Of a DNA stretch of 64,000 nucleotides, positions 21,545 through 31,905 are shown one piece after another. Made by a program: the position numbers and the translations under genes. Every line of letters begins with the position of its first letter. The first letter of the stretch is position 1. Below the pieces are notes generated by a model. The model had not been told where the DNA came from, made no database searches, and was given only the letters and a program-made list of their open reading frames with translations. Location of the stretch: contig OX637332.1 in NCBI GenBank assembly GCA_951799405.1, positions 28,248,832 to 28,312,831 of the forward strand, read 5' to 3'. The DNA is from Agapetus fuscipes. Taxonomy: Eukaryota > Arthropoda > Insecta > Trichoptera > Glossosomatidae.

Positions 21545-21640
21545 TATTTCTAAGGGTATTTCTGTTAACACCAGTGAAAGTCCATTGTATTTTTTATTTA
21601 TTGAATTTAAAAAAACATTGTTTTCTTTTAGTGATATATT
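21545..21640 (+). repeat. fragment related to 9885-10055
   Basis: Shares AGTGAAAGTCC and TTTATTTATTGAATTTAAAA-type sequence with the fragment at 9885, in the same order. Confidence 0.4.
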
Positions 21641-21687
21641 TATTTGTTGGTTAAAGAAATATTGACAAAATTCCACCATACAGCCTA

Positions 21688-21815
21688 ACAGAAATGGTTC
21701 TTGCTTGAGAATTGGCGCTTTCTATAGCAACGACCAAGCTCGCAGAGGGCTCTTGGGGTGGGATTCACACACAAACAGCGCTCACCAAATAAATCATCCT
21801 AATCTCCTCTCAGTT
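21688..21815 (+). mobile_element. SINE family G 3' half
   Basis: Runs from CTTGCTTGAGAATTGGCGC to AAATAAATCATCCTAAT and is directly followed by the hammerhead-bearing element at 21815-21985. Confidence 0.75.
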
Positions 21816-21985
21816 CTTCTCCTCAATCCTCACAGTTCTCATCAAGATCATCTTCATCATGGTTCATACTTCACGCTGAAGAAGCCCATCTTAGAAATGG
21901 GCGAAACGTCCGCAAGCTCCAGCTCCCACAGACCACGGCAACAGATCCCAGAAAACATCACTTCAGCATTATCCTAATATTATTG
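21815..21985 (+). mobile_element. hammerhead-bearing element (unit P), 3' end
   Basis: Same sequence as the arms of the palindrome at 40860-41176: a hammerhead-like motif, then CTCCAGCTCCCACAGACCAC, GGCAACAGATCCC and a CATTATCCTAATATTATT end. The end matches the SINE G tail. It is probably a Penelope-like or other retroelement terminus. Confidence 0.6.
21869..21916 (+). ncRNA. hammerhead-ribozyme-like motif 2
   Basis: CUUCACG, CUGAAGA, A, stem II GCCCAU/AUGGGC with a 7-nt loop, GAAA, CGUC, CGCAAG. The two core boxes and the GUC cleavage triplet are intact. Stem I (CUUC-A-CG with CGCAAG) has one mismatch compared with the copy at 41072. Helix III is reduced to the palindrome ACGU without a loop. 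Confidence 0.65.
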
Positions 21986-21989
21986 TTAT

Positions 21990-22480
21990 TGACTTTTTGT
22001 AGCATCGCTTCTATTATCTTCAAACGCCTGTTATTTTCATAAGTTAATAATAATAATAAAAGCTTTATTCCAGCACGGTCACGCGGAGGGTGCAATACGT
22101 GACTGGCTATTTAAAAAAGAAATACAATGATCGAAATGTAATGCTCTACTGCGTATGCGTCATAAACAATGTGCCTGAGTCTATTCACATTTGCAATTTA
22201 TTCGGTTGTTTTTTTATAATTTGGCGTAAAGGGGAAACATGTTAAGCAACAATCATAATTGTTACTCAAACATAGAAACGACCCGGCCTTCGAAGCCTTG
22301 GCCCGTTTGATGGAAATCAAGAAAATCAACATTATTCGGTAAAAACTGCATCCTTCCTCGGCTAATGGGTTTTTACTTGCAATTATTATTTTTCTTCACA
22401 CCTCGTGCACAAGCAGCCACGTATGGGTTCACGCTTACATTATTTGATGGTAATTCTTTTCAAAAAATCTATCATCAATA
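21990..22480. other. no gene recognised; possible LINE end at 22048
   Basis: A (TAA)n run followed by AAGCTTTATTCCAGCACGG at 22048-22080 looks like the 3' end of a minus-strand retroposon. The family is not identified. Confidence 0.3.
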
Positions 22481-22482
22481 CT

Positions 22483-22990
22483 GTCTTGTCTTGTCTTGTA
22501 TCCTGCCGCCATTCCTCTAGGGGTGGCCGGTACCTCCACACAAGTGCCTCCCCTTGCATACTTCTTTCATATCATCTAATTTCATCACTCTCCTCTTGTT
22601 TCCACTCTGTAAATTCCATTCATTCGCCATCTCACTTATCTGATCAATCCATTCTTTCCTAGGTCTTCCCCTTCCACGCTTACCAATTACATTCCCTTTT
22701 TACACTTTTATTGTCAGTCGGTCTTTATTCATCCTTCCAATATGTCCAAACCATCGCATCACACTTCTTTCAATTTCAGTTTCACGCTTTCTTTTACTCC
22801 GCATTCATTCAGAACCCATTTGTTTCTCACTCTATCTTTCAGTGTTTTTCCTGTCATACTTCTCAAATGAGCCATTTCTACGGTGCATACCTTATTTACT
22901 TCTTTTTCATTCACCGTCCACGATTTGCTTCCATACATCAGGGTCGGCAACAATATACAATTGTGTACCGCCATTTTCTGTCTCTGAAAA
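22483..22990 (-). pseudogene. LINE reverse-transcriptase C-terminal region, (CAAGA)n tail
   Basis: The minus strand encodes PTLMYGSKSWTVNEKEVNK, VEMAHLRSMTGKTLKDRVRN and KWVLNECGVKESVK. After frame breaks it gives RPRKEWIDQISEMANEWN-like codons and ends near WRPPLEEWRQ. This is the region from the RT thumb to the C-terminus of an insect LINE. The 3' tail is (CAAGA)3 (TCTTG on +). The element is 5'-truncated with several stops. Confidence 0.75.
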
Positions 22991-23039
22991 ATTAATGATA
23001 TAAGCAGTATTGGTCTGTATCTCAGTCTAATTCTTAAGT

Positions 23040-23112
23040 TATAATCTTGAAAAGTTGCAAATATATAACAACTTTTAAAATTCAAATAACATGCATGCCC
23101 ACAGACACTTAA
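23040..23112 (-). mobile_element. LINE 3' unit fragment
   Basis: AGTTGCAAATATATAAC and GCATGCCCACAGACA match the 3' third of the unit. Confidence 0.5.
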
Positions 23113-23137
23113 ATTTATTTCAGTCAAAATCTAAGTA

Positions 23138-23497
23138 ACTAATCTAATCTAATCTAATCTAAGCTGCAAAGATATATATCATTTAAGATTTATACTAAAT
23201 GCATTCCCACAAGCAGATATGTATAATTTCGCGCTAACACATGCCGCATGTGGACCTACAATATAAAAACCCAATCTCAAATGAACATAAGCCTTGCAAC
23301 TCTTGCCGTCCTTCCCTGAAACAGGGGTGACATTGGCAAAGTGAACCAATTTTTATATTATGGGTGGTCAGCCGCATAACAACCTATAAGTCAAGGAACA
23401 TACATGACAAATTACATTTTTTAAAATCAAAGAATAAAAATAACAATATATACATGGACATAAAAAACTAAATCATAAAACCAAATTCACTTTAAGT
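23138..23497 (-). mobile_element. LINE 3' unit plus UTR
   Basis: (TCTAA)4 tail on the + strand at 23138-23161. On the minus strand the unit extends past TTCCTTGACTT into the UTR type seen at 7752-7850. The RT is not reached. Confidence 0.85.
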
Positions 23498-23712
23498 AAC
23501 AAAGCTATATTACATTTCAAATTCATATAAAATGCATTCTCATAAGTAACCACGTATAAGTTTGCGCTTACACGTGCCGCACATGAACTTAAAACATTAA
23601 ACCCCAATCTCAAATAAACATATGCCCTGAAACTCTGGCCGACCTTCCCTGAAACAGGAGTCACATTGACAAAGTGAACCATTTTTTACAGTATGTGTGG
23701 TAAGTCAAGGAA
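23498..23712 (-). mobile_element. LINE 3' unit, diverged, tail lost
   Basis: Directly joined to the UTR of the preceding copy, so either a tandem arrangement or an insertion at the UTR end. Confidence 0.75.
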
Positions 23713-23735
23713 CCAACTCTGAAAAATCGATAATC

Positions 23736-23960
23736 TTTAATCTAAGTTGCAAGGATATATTCCTTTGAAGCTCTCAGATGTATGCCCACAAACCAACACG
23801 TGTAGTTCGCGCTTACAAATGCTGAATGTGTACTTACAAATAAAATCCAAACCACAAATGAACATAAGCCCTACAACTTTTGCCGACCTTCCCTGACACA
23901 AGGGTCACATTGGCAAAGTGAACATTTTTTTACAGTATGGGTGGTCAGCCTCATACCAAC
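23736..23960 (-). mobile_element. LINE 3' unit, TTAAAGA-tail subfamily
   Basis: The body matches 12900-13143 and 17800-18047 (GGGCATACATCTGAGAGCTT). It is third in a run of four units in the same orientation. Confidence 0.8.
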
Positions 23961-23962
23961 AT

Positions 23963-24463
23963 ATCTAATCTAATCTAAGCTGCAAAGATATGTATCATTT
24001 GAGATTCATATTAAATGCATTCCCACAAGCAGACACGCATAATTTCGCGCTCACACATGCCGCATGTGGACCTACAATATAAAAACCCAATCTCAAATGA
24101 ACATAAGCCCTGCAACTCTTGCCGTCCTTCCCTGAAACAGGGGTGCCATTGGCAAAGTGAACCATTTTTTACAGTATGAGTGGTCAACCTCATACCAACC
24201 TATCAGTCAAGGAATACAAGCAATTGAATACATTCAAATATATCAAACAAATAAACACTAAACAACTAAACAAACAGTAAAAAATTCAAACCTACAAAAC
24301 ATATTCTTTAAAAAAATAAAAAATTAAAAGCCTCAGCTTTAACCGCCAGCATTACAGATCAACCGCCATTTCTTTCGGTCCTTGCATACTTCTTTCATTT
24401 CATTCAGAGTTATAACCTTTTTCATACAAGCTCTCCTTTTATTATGACTCTGGATATCACTGC
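23963..24463 (-). mobile_element. LINE copy: RT C-terminus, UTR and 3' unit
   Basis: The minus strand starts at about 24463 (GATATCCAGAGTCATAATAA), gives MKKVITLNEMKEVCKDRKKW and a stop, then UTR and unit with a (TTAGA)2 tail. A further inverted and a further direct RT segment lie at 24535-24700. Confidence 0.8.
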
Positions 24464-24534
24464 ATAAAAATGCAATCATTGCAGGTATAATAATTGTGCT
24501 TAGTACCATGCATAGATTATACTCCGATTATATG

Positions 24535-24700
24535 TGATATCCAGAGTCGTAATAAAAAGAGGGCTTGTATGAAAAAGGTTATGACTCTGGATGAAATGTA
24601 AGAAGTATGTAAGGACAGGAAGAAGTGGCGTCCATACCTTTCTCGGTCTTGCTTTTCCACGACATCCATCAATTCTTGCAGCATATACTGTATTATAACT
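24535..24700. pseudogene. rearranged LINE RT segments in opposite orientations
   Basis: 24535-24626 carries the same RT segment as 24340-24463 but on the + strand (KRGLVMKKVMTLDEM). From 24627 the sequence flips to the minus strand and encodes VYAARIDGCRGKARPRKVW. A 75-bp unrelated spacer separates the + segment from the minus copy at 24463. It may be a complex inversion during retroposition. Confidence 0.65.
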
Positions 24701-25019
24701 AAAACCGGAAAAATAAATCGTTATCCTTCTAGCAAATATCATCACAATGAAACCGTTTCCGATCCTCGTCACTGCAAAAAGAAATCAGGATACGTTGGCA
24801 GGCTTCGCGACAATGTTGCCCGCTGTGTTTGGTGATTCAGGTTGCCGCCCCCCCGGCGCAGGAATCTAGGCCAGCTGGTACCAACTGTACATATTAATTA
24901 TCCGCAACATAATATTGTGTGTACGAGTTTCATCTGTTGGACTAACATAACGGTGAGACGCGATGACTAGTGCGGATGTTGACCTCATGCGAGAGTGTGT
25001 CCTTGACATACACCTTAAG

Positions 25020-25278
25020 CACGACTAAGCTACACATACAGTGTGACTCTTTGCCGAGTTTTCCTCGAAGGGGTCGCATGTAGCGTAGTAAGGGAGTCGG
25101 ACTTATGCCAACCACTTCAGTTGAAGTGGGTGTTTCGTTACTCATTTCTTGTGAAGGCTGAGTAAACCTATTTTGGGTAGGAAATAAACACCTAAACGGG
25201 AAATCATATCTGACACTCTCGGTGGGATTCAAACCCGAGCTGTCGGCATGGAATGCAAGCACTCTACCAGATACCAGA
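25020..25278 (-). mobile_element. SINE family A, near complete
   Basis: The minus strand carries B box GGGTTTGAATCCC and the family body ending CACTGTATGTGTAGCTTAG. Confidence 0.8.
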
Positions 25279-25370
25279 AAGAAACTCTTTACTGTCGTCA
25301 ACCATCGGCTGTGTAAGCCTAAGATTTTTTTTTTATCTTTTGATATTTAGTTTTTAGACAGTAACCATGT

Positions 25371-25684
25371 CCGGTCAATAGCTCAGTTTGCAGAGTGCTT
25401 GTATTATATGCCGACAGCTCGGGTTCGAATCCCACCGAGGGTATCAGAAATGATTCCCTGTTTCGGTGTTTATTTCAAAAGCAAAATAAATAAAGGCAAG
25501 GTTTTCTCAGTCTTAACAAGTAATGAGTACCAGCCCCCTTGGAAGCTGGGAAACCCCTACTTTAACTGAAGAGGTACGCGCAAGGCCAGCCCCATTATCT
25601 GTATAAATAAGTAGATTCCACTCGCCACATGCGATCCTTTACGTGAAGACGTGGCAAAAAGATGCACTATATGTGTAGCTTAAA
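25371..25684 (+). mobile_element. SINE family A, full length
   Basis: CCGGTCAATAGCTCAGTTTG head, B box GGGTTCGAATCCC and CACTATATGTGTAGCTTAA end. It lies tail-out relative to the inverted copy at 25020-25278, about 90 bp away. Confidence 0.85.
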
Positions 25685-25689
25685 ATAGC

Positions 25690-26345
25690 GTTAACCATTC
25701 AATATTGACCAGTGAGACTTTTATGTTGACTACTAAACTTATTATATTATTGTAATAGTCAGTTGAAAACAAAATTATACATTAAACTATATTTTTATAT
25801 ACTTTTACGATATTTACCTAAGGAAAATATTGGACTATTTTTACAATTGATTAAATTTTATATAATATGTCAACTTTAATGTATATTGTAATAATATGTT
25901 GTTTATTTCCAAAAAAAAAATGGTTTGCAAAATAATTGAAATAAGCGCTTCTCAAAATTCAATCTCTTCAATTATTTCAACCAGATGCCAGTTGTATTTT
26001 TTAGCGCCAACTAGAACAGAACATTATTTGATCAGTTCATTTCCAAAAAAAAAATACAACAAGACTTGTAGTTTATTCGTCATCACGTACACTTGCCGTC
26101 GTTGTGAATCAATGATTTTCGGCGCAGTCCAAGCATCTGCCATAGCCCAGCTTCCGTTTTGCGACAAGCCCCGTCACGGCTTATGACTGCTACAAATCAT
26201 ACGCTGACCAACTTTCAGTCGGCTAAACATCACTGCTAACTAAACATGCTTACGTAAACCCATCTTCCGGGAAACGCTCTGGCCCAAGAGGCTCCCACAC
26301 TTTTTTTACCTCGTAGACCACTTACCAATGTCTTAAATTTCCTTA
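25690..26345. other. no gene recognised
   Basis: The 96-codon ORF at 25896-26186 has no domain, no splice context and a Lys-rich start from A-runs. Confidence 0.3.
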
Positions 26346-26348
26346 GAG

Positions 26349-26612
26349 CATGCGTCGGGGTTATAGCCGCAGGGGCCAAGAGGGCTGATCTTTCTAGCGT
26401 GTTTCGAATGGAACAACGCTGATTCGATCCCCGCTTGGGTCACTTGACTTTAACTTTGACCCTGGCTCAACAGATGTTATTGGGTAATTATTATTGAATA
26501 ATTCATTAATAATAAACAATAATGAATTATTAAATGATGGTATCAATACCTGTTTCTGGCCAGGCAGAATAGGTTGGTGGATTGCATTCCTCTTCACAAA
26601 TTTATTTTTATA
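26349..26612 (+). mobile_element. SINE family L, near full length
   Basis: GTCGGGGTTATAGCCGCAGG head, B box GATTCGATCCCCG, palindromic AT-rich centre (TTATTGAATAATTCATTAAT) and CCAGGCAGAATAGGTTGG 3' part. Confidence 0.8.
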
Positions 26613-26640
26613 AGTATATAAGAATTATATAAAATAAAAC

Positions 26641-26772
26641 ATTTTTTTTCTAAAACATAGTTTTATTTTCACAATAATATTTTATACCTCGAGCACTTTT
26701 GACCTTCAATACTCAGGTCTAAAATATTATTGTGAAAATTAAACTACGTTTTAGAAGAAAAAAAAATATTTT
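26641..26772. repeat. inverted repeat, about 44-bp arms (PLE-like end?)
   Basis: TTTTTTTTCTAAAACATAGT followed by TTTTATTTTCACAATAATAT at 26643 returns inverted at 26730-26772. TTTATTTTCACA also occurs at the ends of the Penelope-like fragments at 37760 and 53499. Confidence 0.55.
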
Positions 26773-26832
26773 AAATAAAATGATTTTTCACTGTGTGAAT
26801 ACACAAACCCTACAAAATCTTTAAGAATTATA

Positions 26833-26866
26833 AATGAAGATGATAGTTAGCTATCGAAAACGTTAC
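26833..26866 (+). ncRNA. weak hammerhead-like core
   Basis: AUGAAGA, U, stem GAUAG/CUAUC with UUAG loop, GAAA, then ACGUU. One core base is wrong and stem I does not pair, so this is at most a relic. Confidence 0.25.
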
Positions 26867-26867
26867 A

Positions 26868-26975
26868 CGACATACACCCTGCAACTCCTGCCGACCTTCC
26901 CTGAAACAGGGGTGACATTGGCAAAGTGAACCATTTTCTACAGCATGGGTGGTCAGCCGCATACCAATCTATAAG
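26868..26975 (-). mobile_element. LINE 3' unit fragment
   Basis: The 5' 105 bp of the unit (CTATAGATTGGTATGCGGCT to CAGGAGTTGCAGGGTGTATG). Confidence 0.75.
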
Positions 26976-27184
26976 TGTTCACAATAAATGAACAAAATTA
27001 ATTTTAGATAGACTATGCTAGGGTGTTGTTTTCTTTACAATGGAATTGTTATGTTATTATTTTTACAGACCATTTAAACCTCGAAATTGGCTCCTGGAGG
27101 TGCATAATATAGACCACTTTGAGAATCATTGCTCCAAGCCTTTATATTTTTTCAACGATTTCCGTTTACATAACAGATTCTCTT

Positions 27185-27272
27185 TCTATGCAAAACGACT
27201 GGAGTTTTGTTTGTCATTCAATGCAAAACGACTGGAGTTTTGTTTGGATGAAACGACAAGTTTTGTTTGGAT
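27185..27272 (+). repeat. short tandem repeat, about 33-bp unit
   Basis: TGCAAAACGACTGGAGTTTT occurs twice (27190 and 27223) followed by a shortened third copy (AAACGACAAGTTTTGTTTGG). Confidence 0.75.
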
Positions 27273-27492
27273 GAATGGCTATATATTATAAACAATTTCA
27301 TGCCTTTAGTGTTTAGCTATTCTAATTGCTGTTATTATTAATGTGCCATGTGACAACTTAACGAGACATTCTTGGCAAACTGTCGTTTCCGCCTTTCGAT
27401 GCTTTTGTAATCTTTACATTGGCGGCAGCGATTAGTTGGATTTGTAAACAATTTGTTGTGTGTTACAAAAGTGGATATTTTACAAAATGATA

Positions 27493-27790
27493 TTCTAATC
27501 TAATCTAAGTTGCAAAGATATGTTACATTGGATGTTCACATTATATTTGCGCTTGCACATGCCGCATGTGAACCTACAACATAAAAAGCAAATCTCAAAT
27601 GGACATACACCAAATGGACTTGCCATCCTTCCCTGAAACAGGGGTGACATTGGCAAAGTGAACCATTTTTACAGCATGGGGGTCAGCCGCATACCAACAT
27701 ATAGGCTACAAGTCAAGGAACATACCTACACGACAAATTACATTTTATTAATCAATAAATAATAATATCTATGGACATCAAAAATTTGAA
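27493..27790 (-). mobile_element. LINE 3' unit plus UTR
   Basis: TCTAATCTAA tail on +. Internal deletion near 27535. It reaches the UTR type ending ATGGACATCAAAA. Confidence 0.8.
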
Positions 27791-27860
27791 TTGAATTGTA
27801 GCACTATTAACAATTTTTATTTGACTCTCCACATAAAATATATTTATTTTCATCTGAACA

Positions 27861-27985
27861 GGGCTGGAAGTCTCATCCCCACGGTAATTCCTACCTACTG
27901 AATATCGGTAATATTTGTATGAAGACTAATCAGCTGGTCACTTGCGGCCATCTTGGATTGACAGGTTTTCATACTCCCATACAAG
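27861..27985. mobile_element. half copy of MITE family 4
   Basis: Matches the left half of 49203-49436, from GGGCTGGAAGTCTCATC through GATTGACAGG to TTTTCATAC. The right arm is missing. Confidence 0.7.
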
Positions 27986-28059
27986 GTTGATATTTGAAAT
28001 TAAAAAATGGTTCCGTTTCTGACAATGCGCCTGCGCACATTTTCATTTCAACACCGTTA

Positions 28060-28089
28060 CCCGTTGCGTAATGACCATTACGCAACGGG
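28060..28089. repeat. perfect 14-bp palindrome with 2-bp spacer
   Basis: CCCGTTGCGTAATG, AC, CATTACGCAACGGG. Confidence 0.85.
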
Positions 28090-28860
28090 CTGTAGAAATG
28101 TGTGGCATTGTGATTGCGTTAGCCGTTTTTTATTTATTAAATTACCAAATGGGAGTAGAAAAAATAAAATGTGTGAACTTATATAAGATAAAGCAGCAGA
28201 AATCATACGAAATAATAAAATGCATATGCTTTTGAAACATAATCGTAAATTTAAATAGGCTATAAGAAAATGATCAAAATTATGATTCAAAAAAATCTTC
28301 ATAAAATTAATCATTTTTAATTTAATAATTTCGTCTATAAAATTCAATCACAGGATTGACGTATAGCTCTTTCAATTATCTGTGAAAATAAATCGGTTGC
28401 ACATACTTACCTCATTGAGAAAAAGTGAAGCTTAGGTTTTTCAAATGCCAGAAAAGAAGATTACTCGTAATTTCTTGTACCTTAGTTCTGAGTACAACAA
28501 ATTAAAAAAATATGGCAAGGTTGAAAGCAAAAAAACTCTTACATCTATAGGTATTTGAACCTTAGAACTGCCGCATGCTGAGCGGATGCTCTTCCTATTG
28601 AATTATTGAACAGTCTAACATTTTTTTTAATTCCCGATAAAATCTATTAATTTGAAATGAATTTTTCACAGCACCGCAGACCTTACATCAAAGAGTTCCT
28701 ACAGCCTCTTCTTATTATCATGTTTTATAAACTCTATTATCTTTTCTACCACGTCATTGATTAGATTCTACGATAGAGGGGATGATGATTGTGTTTATAT
28801 TATCAAAGACAAAAAAATAAAACGCATGTATTGATGTAATGTACTCGTACAAATAGGCTG
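28090..28860. other. no feature recognised
   Basis: AT-rich. The ORFs are chance frames in A/T-rich sequence. Confidence 0.3.
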
Positions 28861-28863
28861 GTA

Positions 28864-29085
28864 TCTAAATCTAAATTAATCTAAGCTGCAAAGATATGTA
28901 TCATTTGAGATTGATATTAAATGCATTCCCACGCATAATTTCGCGCTCACACATGCCGCATGTATAAATGCATGTATACAGTATAAAAAACCCAATCTCA
29001 AATGAAAATAAGCCCTGCAACTCTTGCTGACCTTCCCTGAAACAGGGGTGACATTGGCAAAGTGAACTATTTTTTACAGTATGGG
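28864..29085 (-). mobile_element. LINE 3' unit, partly rearranged
   Basis: A TAAATCTAAATTAATCTAAG tail on +, a small duplication (ATGCATGTATAC) near 28965 and loss of the first 25 bp. Confidence 0.75.
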
Positions 29086-29154
29086 TATATTATATTTTGA
29101 TTTGAGATTTGGAATTTTATTTGTATGCACGAATTTAAAAGATTTATGTATATA

Positions 29155-29347
29155 TTCAACTTTGCTCTTCGCTGAAAAATTCATAAACCTTTACCAAAGA
29201 CCAGTCATCAAAAGGTCCATCCAGCCTTACAGCAACTGGGTCTTGCTTGAGAATCGGCGCTTTCTACAGCGACGACCAAGCTCGCAGAGGGCTCTTGAGG
29301 TGTGAAACACACAAAAACAGCGCTCACCAAATAAATCAGCCTAATTT
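29155..29347 (+). mobile_element. SINE family G 3' two-thirds
   Basis: From CTTTGCTCTTCGCTGAAAAA through ACTGGGTCTTGCTTGAG to CAAATAAATCAGCCTAAT. Confidence 0.75.
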
Positions 29348-31454
29348 TAATTTTAATTTAATTTAAGATGAATTTTGAACATAATTATACCTTTGCAACT
29401 TACCTATTTATAAATTATAGAAAGTATTCAGGAATAAAATCGTTTTAGGAGTATACAAAGATCTAGCAACATAATGGAATACATTATATAAAGAAATACC
29501 GTATTGTTGAATCACTAATGAAAAGTTTTGCTCTGTGTTATTCAATTATTATTTTTTTAGCTGACGCACAACCGGCTAGTTGATGCACAAAGCAAAAACG
29601 CAAATAAAACTTTCTATTTTTACGAAAACTCATCGAATGTTCAAAGAATTGTTTCCGGACATGTGCTTTGCTGGAACAATGTAAACCAGTAAACTCTGAG
29701 TAATCTTTGAAATCAATTTGATTTTATCCACTTATTTCGTTTTGGGAAGAGGTTCACAATTTTACACAGGCTCTTTGTTTGAGAAGTGTGTAAGAATGAG
29801 AATACTAAGTTAATAGATTAATGAATTAAGCATAAAACACGTAGAAATCATTGGGATTTAAATTAATCATAGGTTTTGTAAGCAGAAAAAAACATTGTTG
29901 TTGAAAAAAATGGAATCAATTGTTTACTAAGATTTTTTACAACTTTCAAATTACATTTTGGTAAACAACAAAAAAATAACTGGGGTATGATTACACAATT
30001 GAATATGTATAATTGTCTTAAGGCTTTGAAGTTTTCAATTTTCTTTTTTTATAGATGTTTTGTAGGTTTTGGTCTTATCCGTACATGTGATTAAGTACCA
30101 ATCAACATGATTCACCGTCTTTGACACCATACACTGTTTATAATGCTGTCTCGCTCACGACATATGAAATGCTTTTCTCATTTTCTATGTAAGCAACGTG
30201 TCTCTACTCCGTCTTCAATCTATTTACAAATCACCAAGGAAACACATGACATCACTATGGTTACGGATTTGTTGGTAGTGTTGTTGCAAGTATGAAGATA
30301 TCTGATAAATTCCGAATTCAAAAATGTTCCCACCTCATTGTGTACGGGATGATTTCCACAAGTATCTATTACCGCGAGCATAGAAGTTACATACTTGAAA
30401 AAGCAAGTACCTATATATTTGAACATCACTAGTTCTAGAAATGGCTTTCACTTTCGGGAACAAAATATTTCGACAAACGAAAAATAAATTTTATCAACGT
30501 AATCATACAGAATAGTGATTAAAGTGAAATATTATTCCATGTTCTATAACACATTTACTCTCATTTGTTGGCACGTTTAGAAAATACCCAGTTTGCCATT
30601 TATATGTATTTTTTTTCCAATTAGGTAACACACCTGTTCACAGTTGGAAGGTTACCGATAGACTGAATTTGGATTTTTGTGTGATGAGTGGGGTAGCGTA
30701 TTTCTAATTCTCAAAGGATTGATTTCTTAGCCCATCCAGTTCTATATATCCATGGTCTTATCGTTAACTGTTTGTTTGTTTTATACAGCTGGATGGCAAA
30801 ATCAATGCATTTGAAATGTGTATCCACCAAAAAATTTGTACACGTATCCAAAATGTCTAGGATTCCTAAGTAAATAAACCCAAAATGAATTATCATAATT
30901 GAAACATTTCATTGTGAATATTTTATGATTGAGAATACCAAAGTATTAACCTATGATTCTTTGTTATAATAAAGTCATTACAAAAGTAATGTGAGATTAT
31001 AAAAAATATGTCAGATGCGAGATACGAACGCAGAAATGTTGTGACTTTAAAAATACAGCTCGAGTATGAAATAAATGTGGTTTTAATTACTCTTGTGAAC
31101 ATTATTTTCATTTTATACGCACACAACATTCTTACGGAGGTAGCACATTATGTTGGTTATATGTTATACATCATAGCCTCTTAATTATGTCTTTATGTAA
31201 TATCATATTTATAATGTCTTCTCCGGTAATGAATAAAAATATTCTTTCACTTACTTTAATTTTCTCAATAAATATGGCTGGGGTTGGAATACTTCCATGT
31301 TCATTTTCACTTTTTTGGAAACAACTCTAAAGAAAGACTGATTAGTGTGCCATGGAAATTGGTATGTATTACTTAAAGCTAAAAACAAAAAGTTGGTCCT
31401 CATATCGATTACCTTAAAAAGGTAATACTGAATGAGTGGCATATTGAGCCAGCA
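29348..31454. other. 2.1-kb repeat-poor stretch, no gene recognised
   Basis: No SINE, LINE or MITE could be recognised, in contrast to the flanks. Short ORFs (30220-30429, 30711-30896, 30923-31129, 31251-31442, all minus) are A/T-rich and without domains. Confidence 0.35.
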
Positions 31455-31632
31455 TGGGTTTCTCAGATAACAGCACCTTTTTTCTTATTGTCTACAAGAT
31501 ACAGCACTAAAGAAGTGTGAAAATCCTATTGTTTAAAAGTTTTTCATAAGCACTTACCATAATTAATCCACTTACTATGAGAAGTTACACCCAATAAATG
31601 GCTTAATCCACGATTTCTCAAATCAGTTAATC
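31455..31632. repeat. dispersed repeat R, copy 1
   Basis: Shares CTCAGAT...GCACCTTTTT, AGTTTTTCAT and GAGAAGTTACACCCAATAAA with 41945-42122, in the same order and orientation. No TIR or tRNA head was seen, and the family is unknown. Confidence 0.65.
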
Positions 31633-31754
31633 AGCAATTATTCAGTTTTACCTTTTTAAGGTGGAGATATTCATATCACAATCGAAATCATATTAATGTG
31701 TACTTTTTTGTTTAAGTCAATACTAATCGACATTATATTTAATTTATATCGATC

Positions 31755-31905
31755 TATAATCTATAATCTAAGTTGCAAGGATATATTCATTCAAAGCTCT
31801 CAGATGTATGCCCACAAACAAACACGTGTAGTTCGCGCTTACAAATTCTGATTGTGTACTTACAAATAAAATCCAAACCTCAAATGAACATAAGCCCTTA
31901 TAATT
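31755..31905 (-). mobile_element. LINE 3' unit fragment, TTATAGA tail
   Basis: The 3' 150 bp, closest to the 12900-13143 subfamily. The 5' part is replaced by unrelated sequence. Confidence 0.75.

Noticed and set aside
23138..24215. CRISPR-like array because of repeated similar blocks
   Set aside because: The blocks are 220-250-bp LINE units in tandem, not short direct repeats with spacers, and the sequence is eukaryotic.
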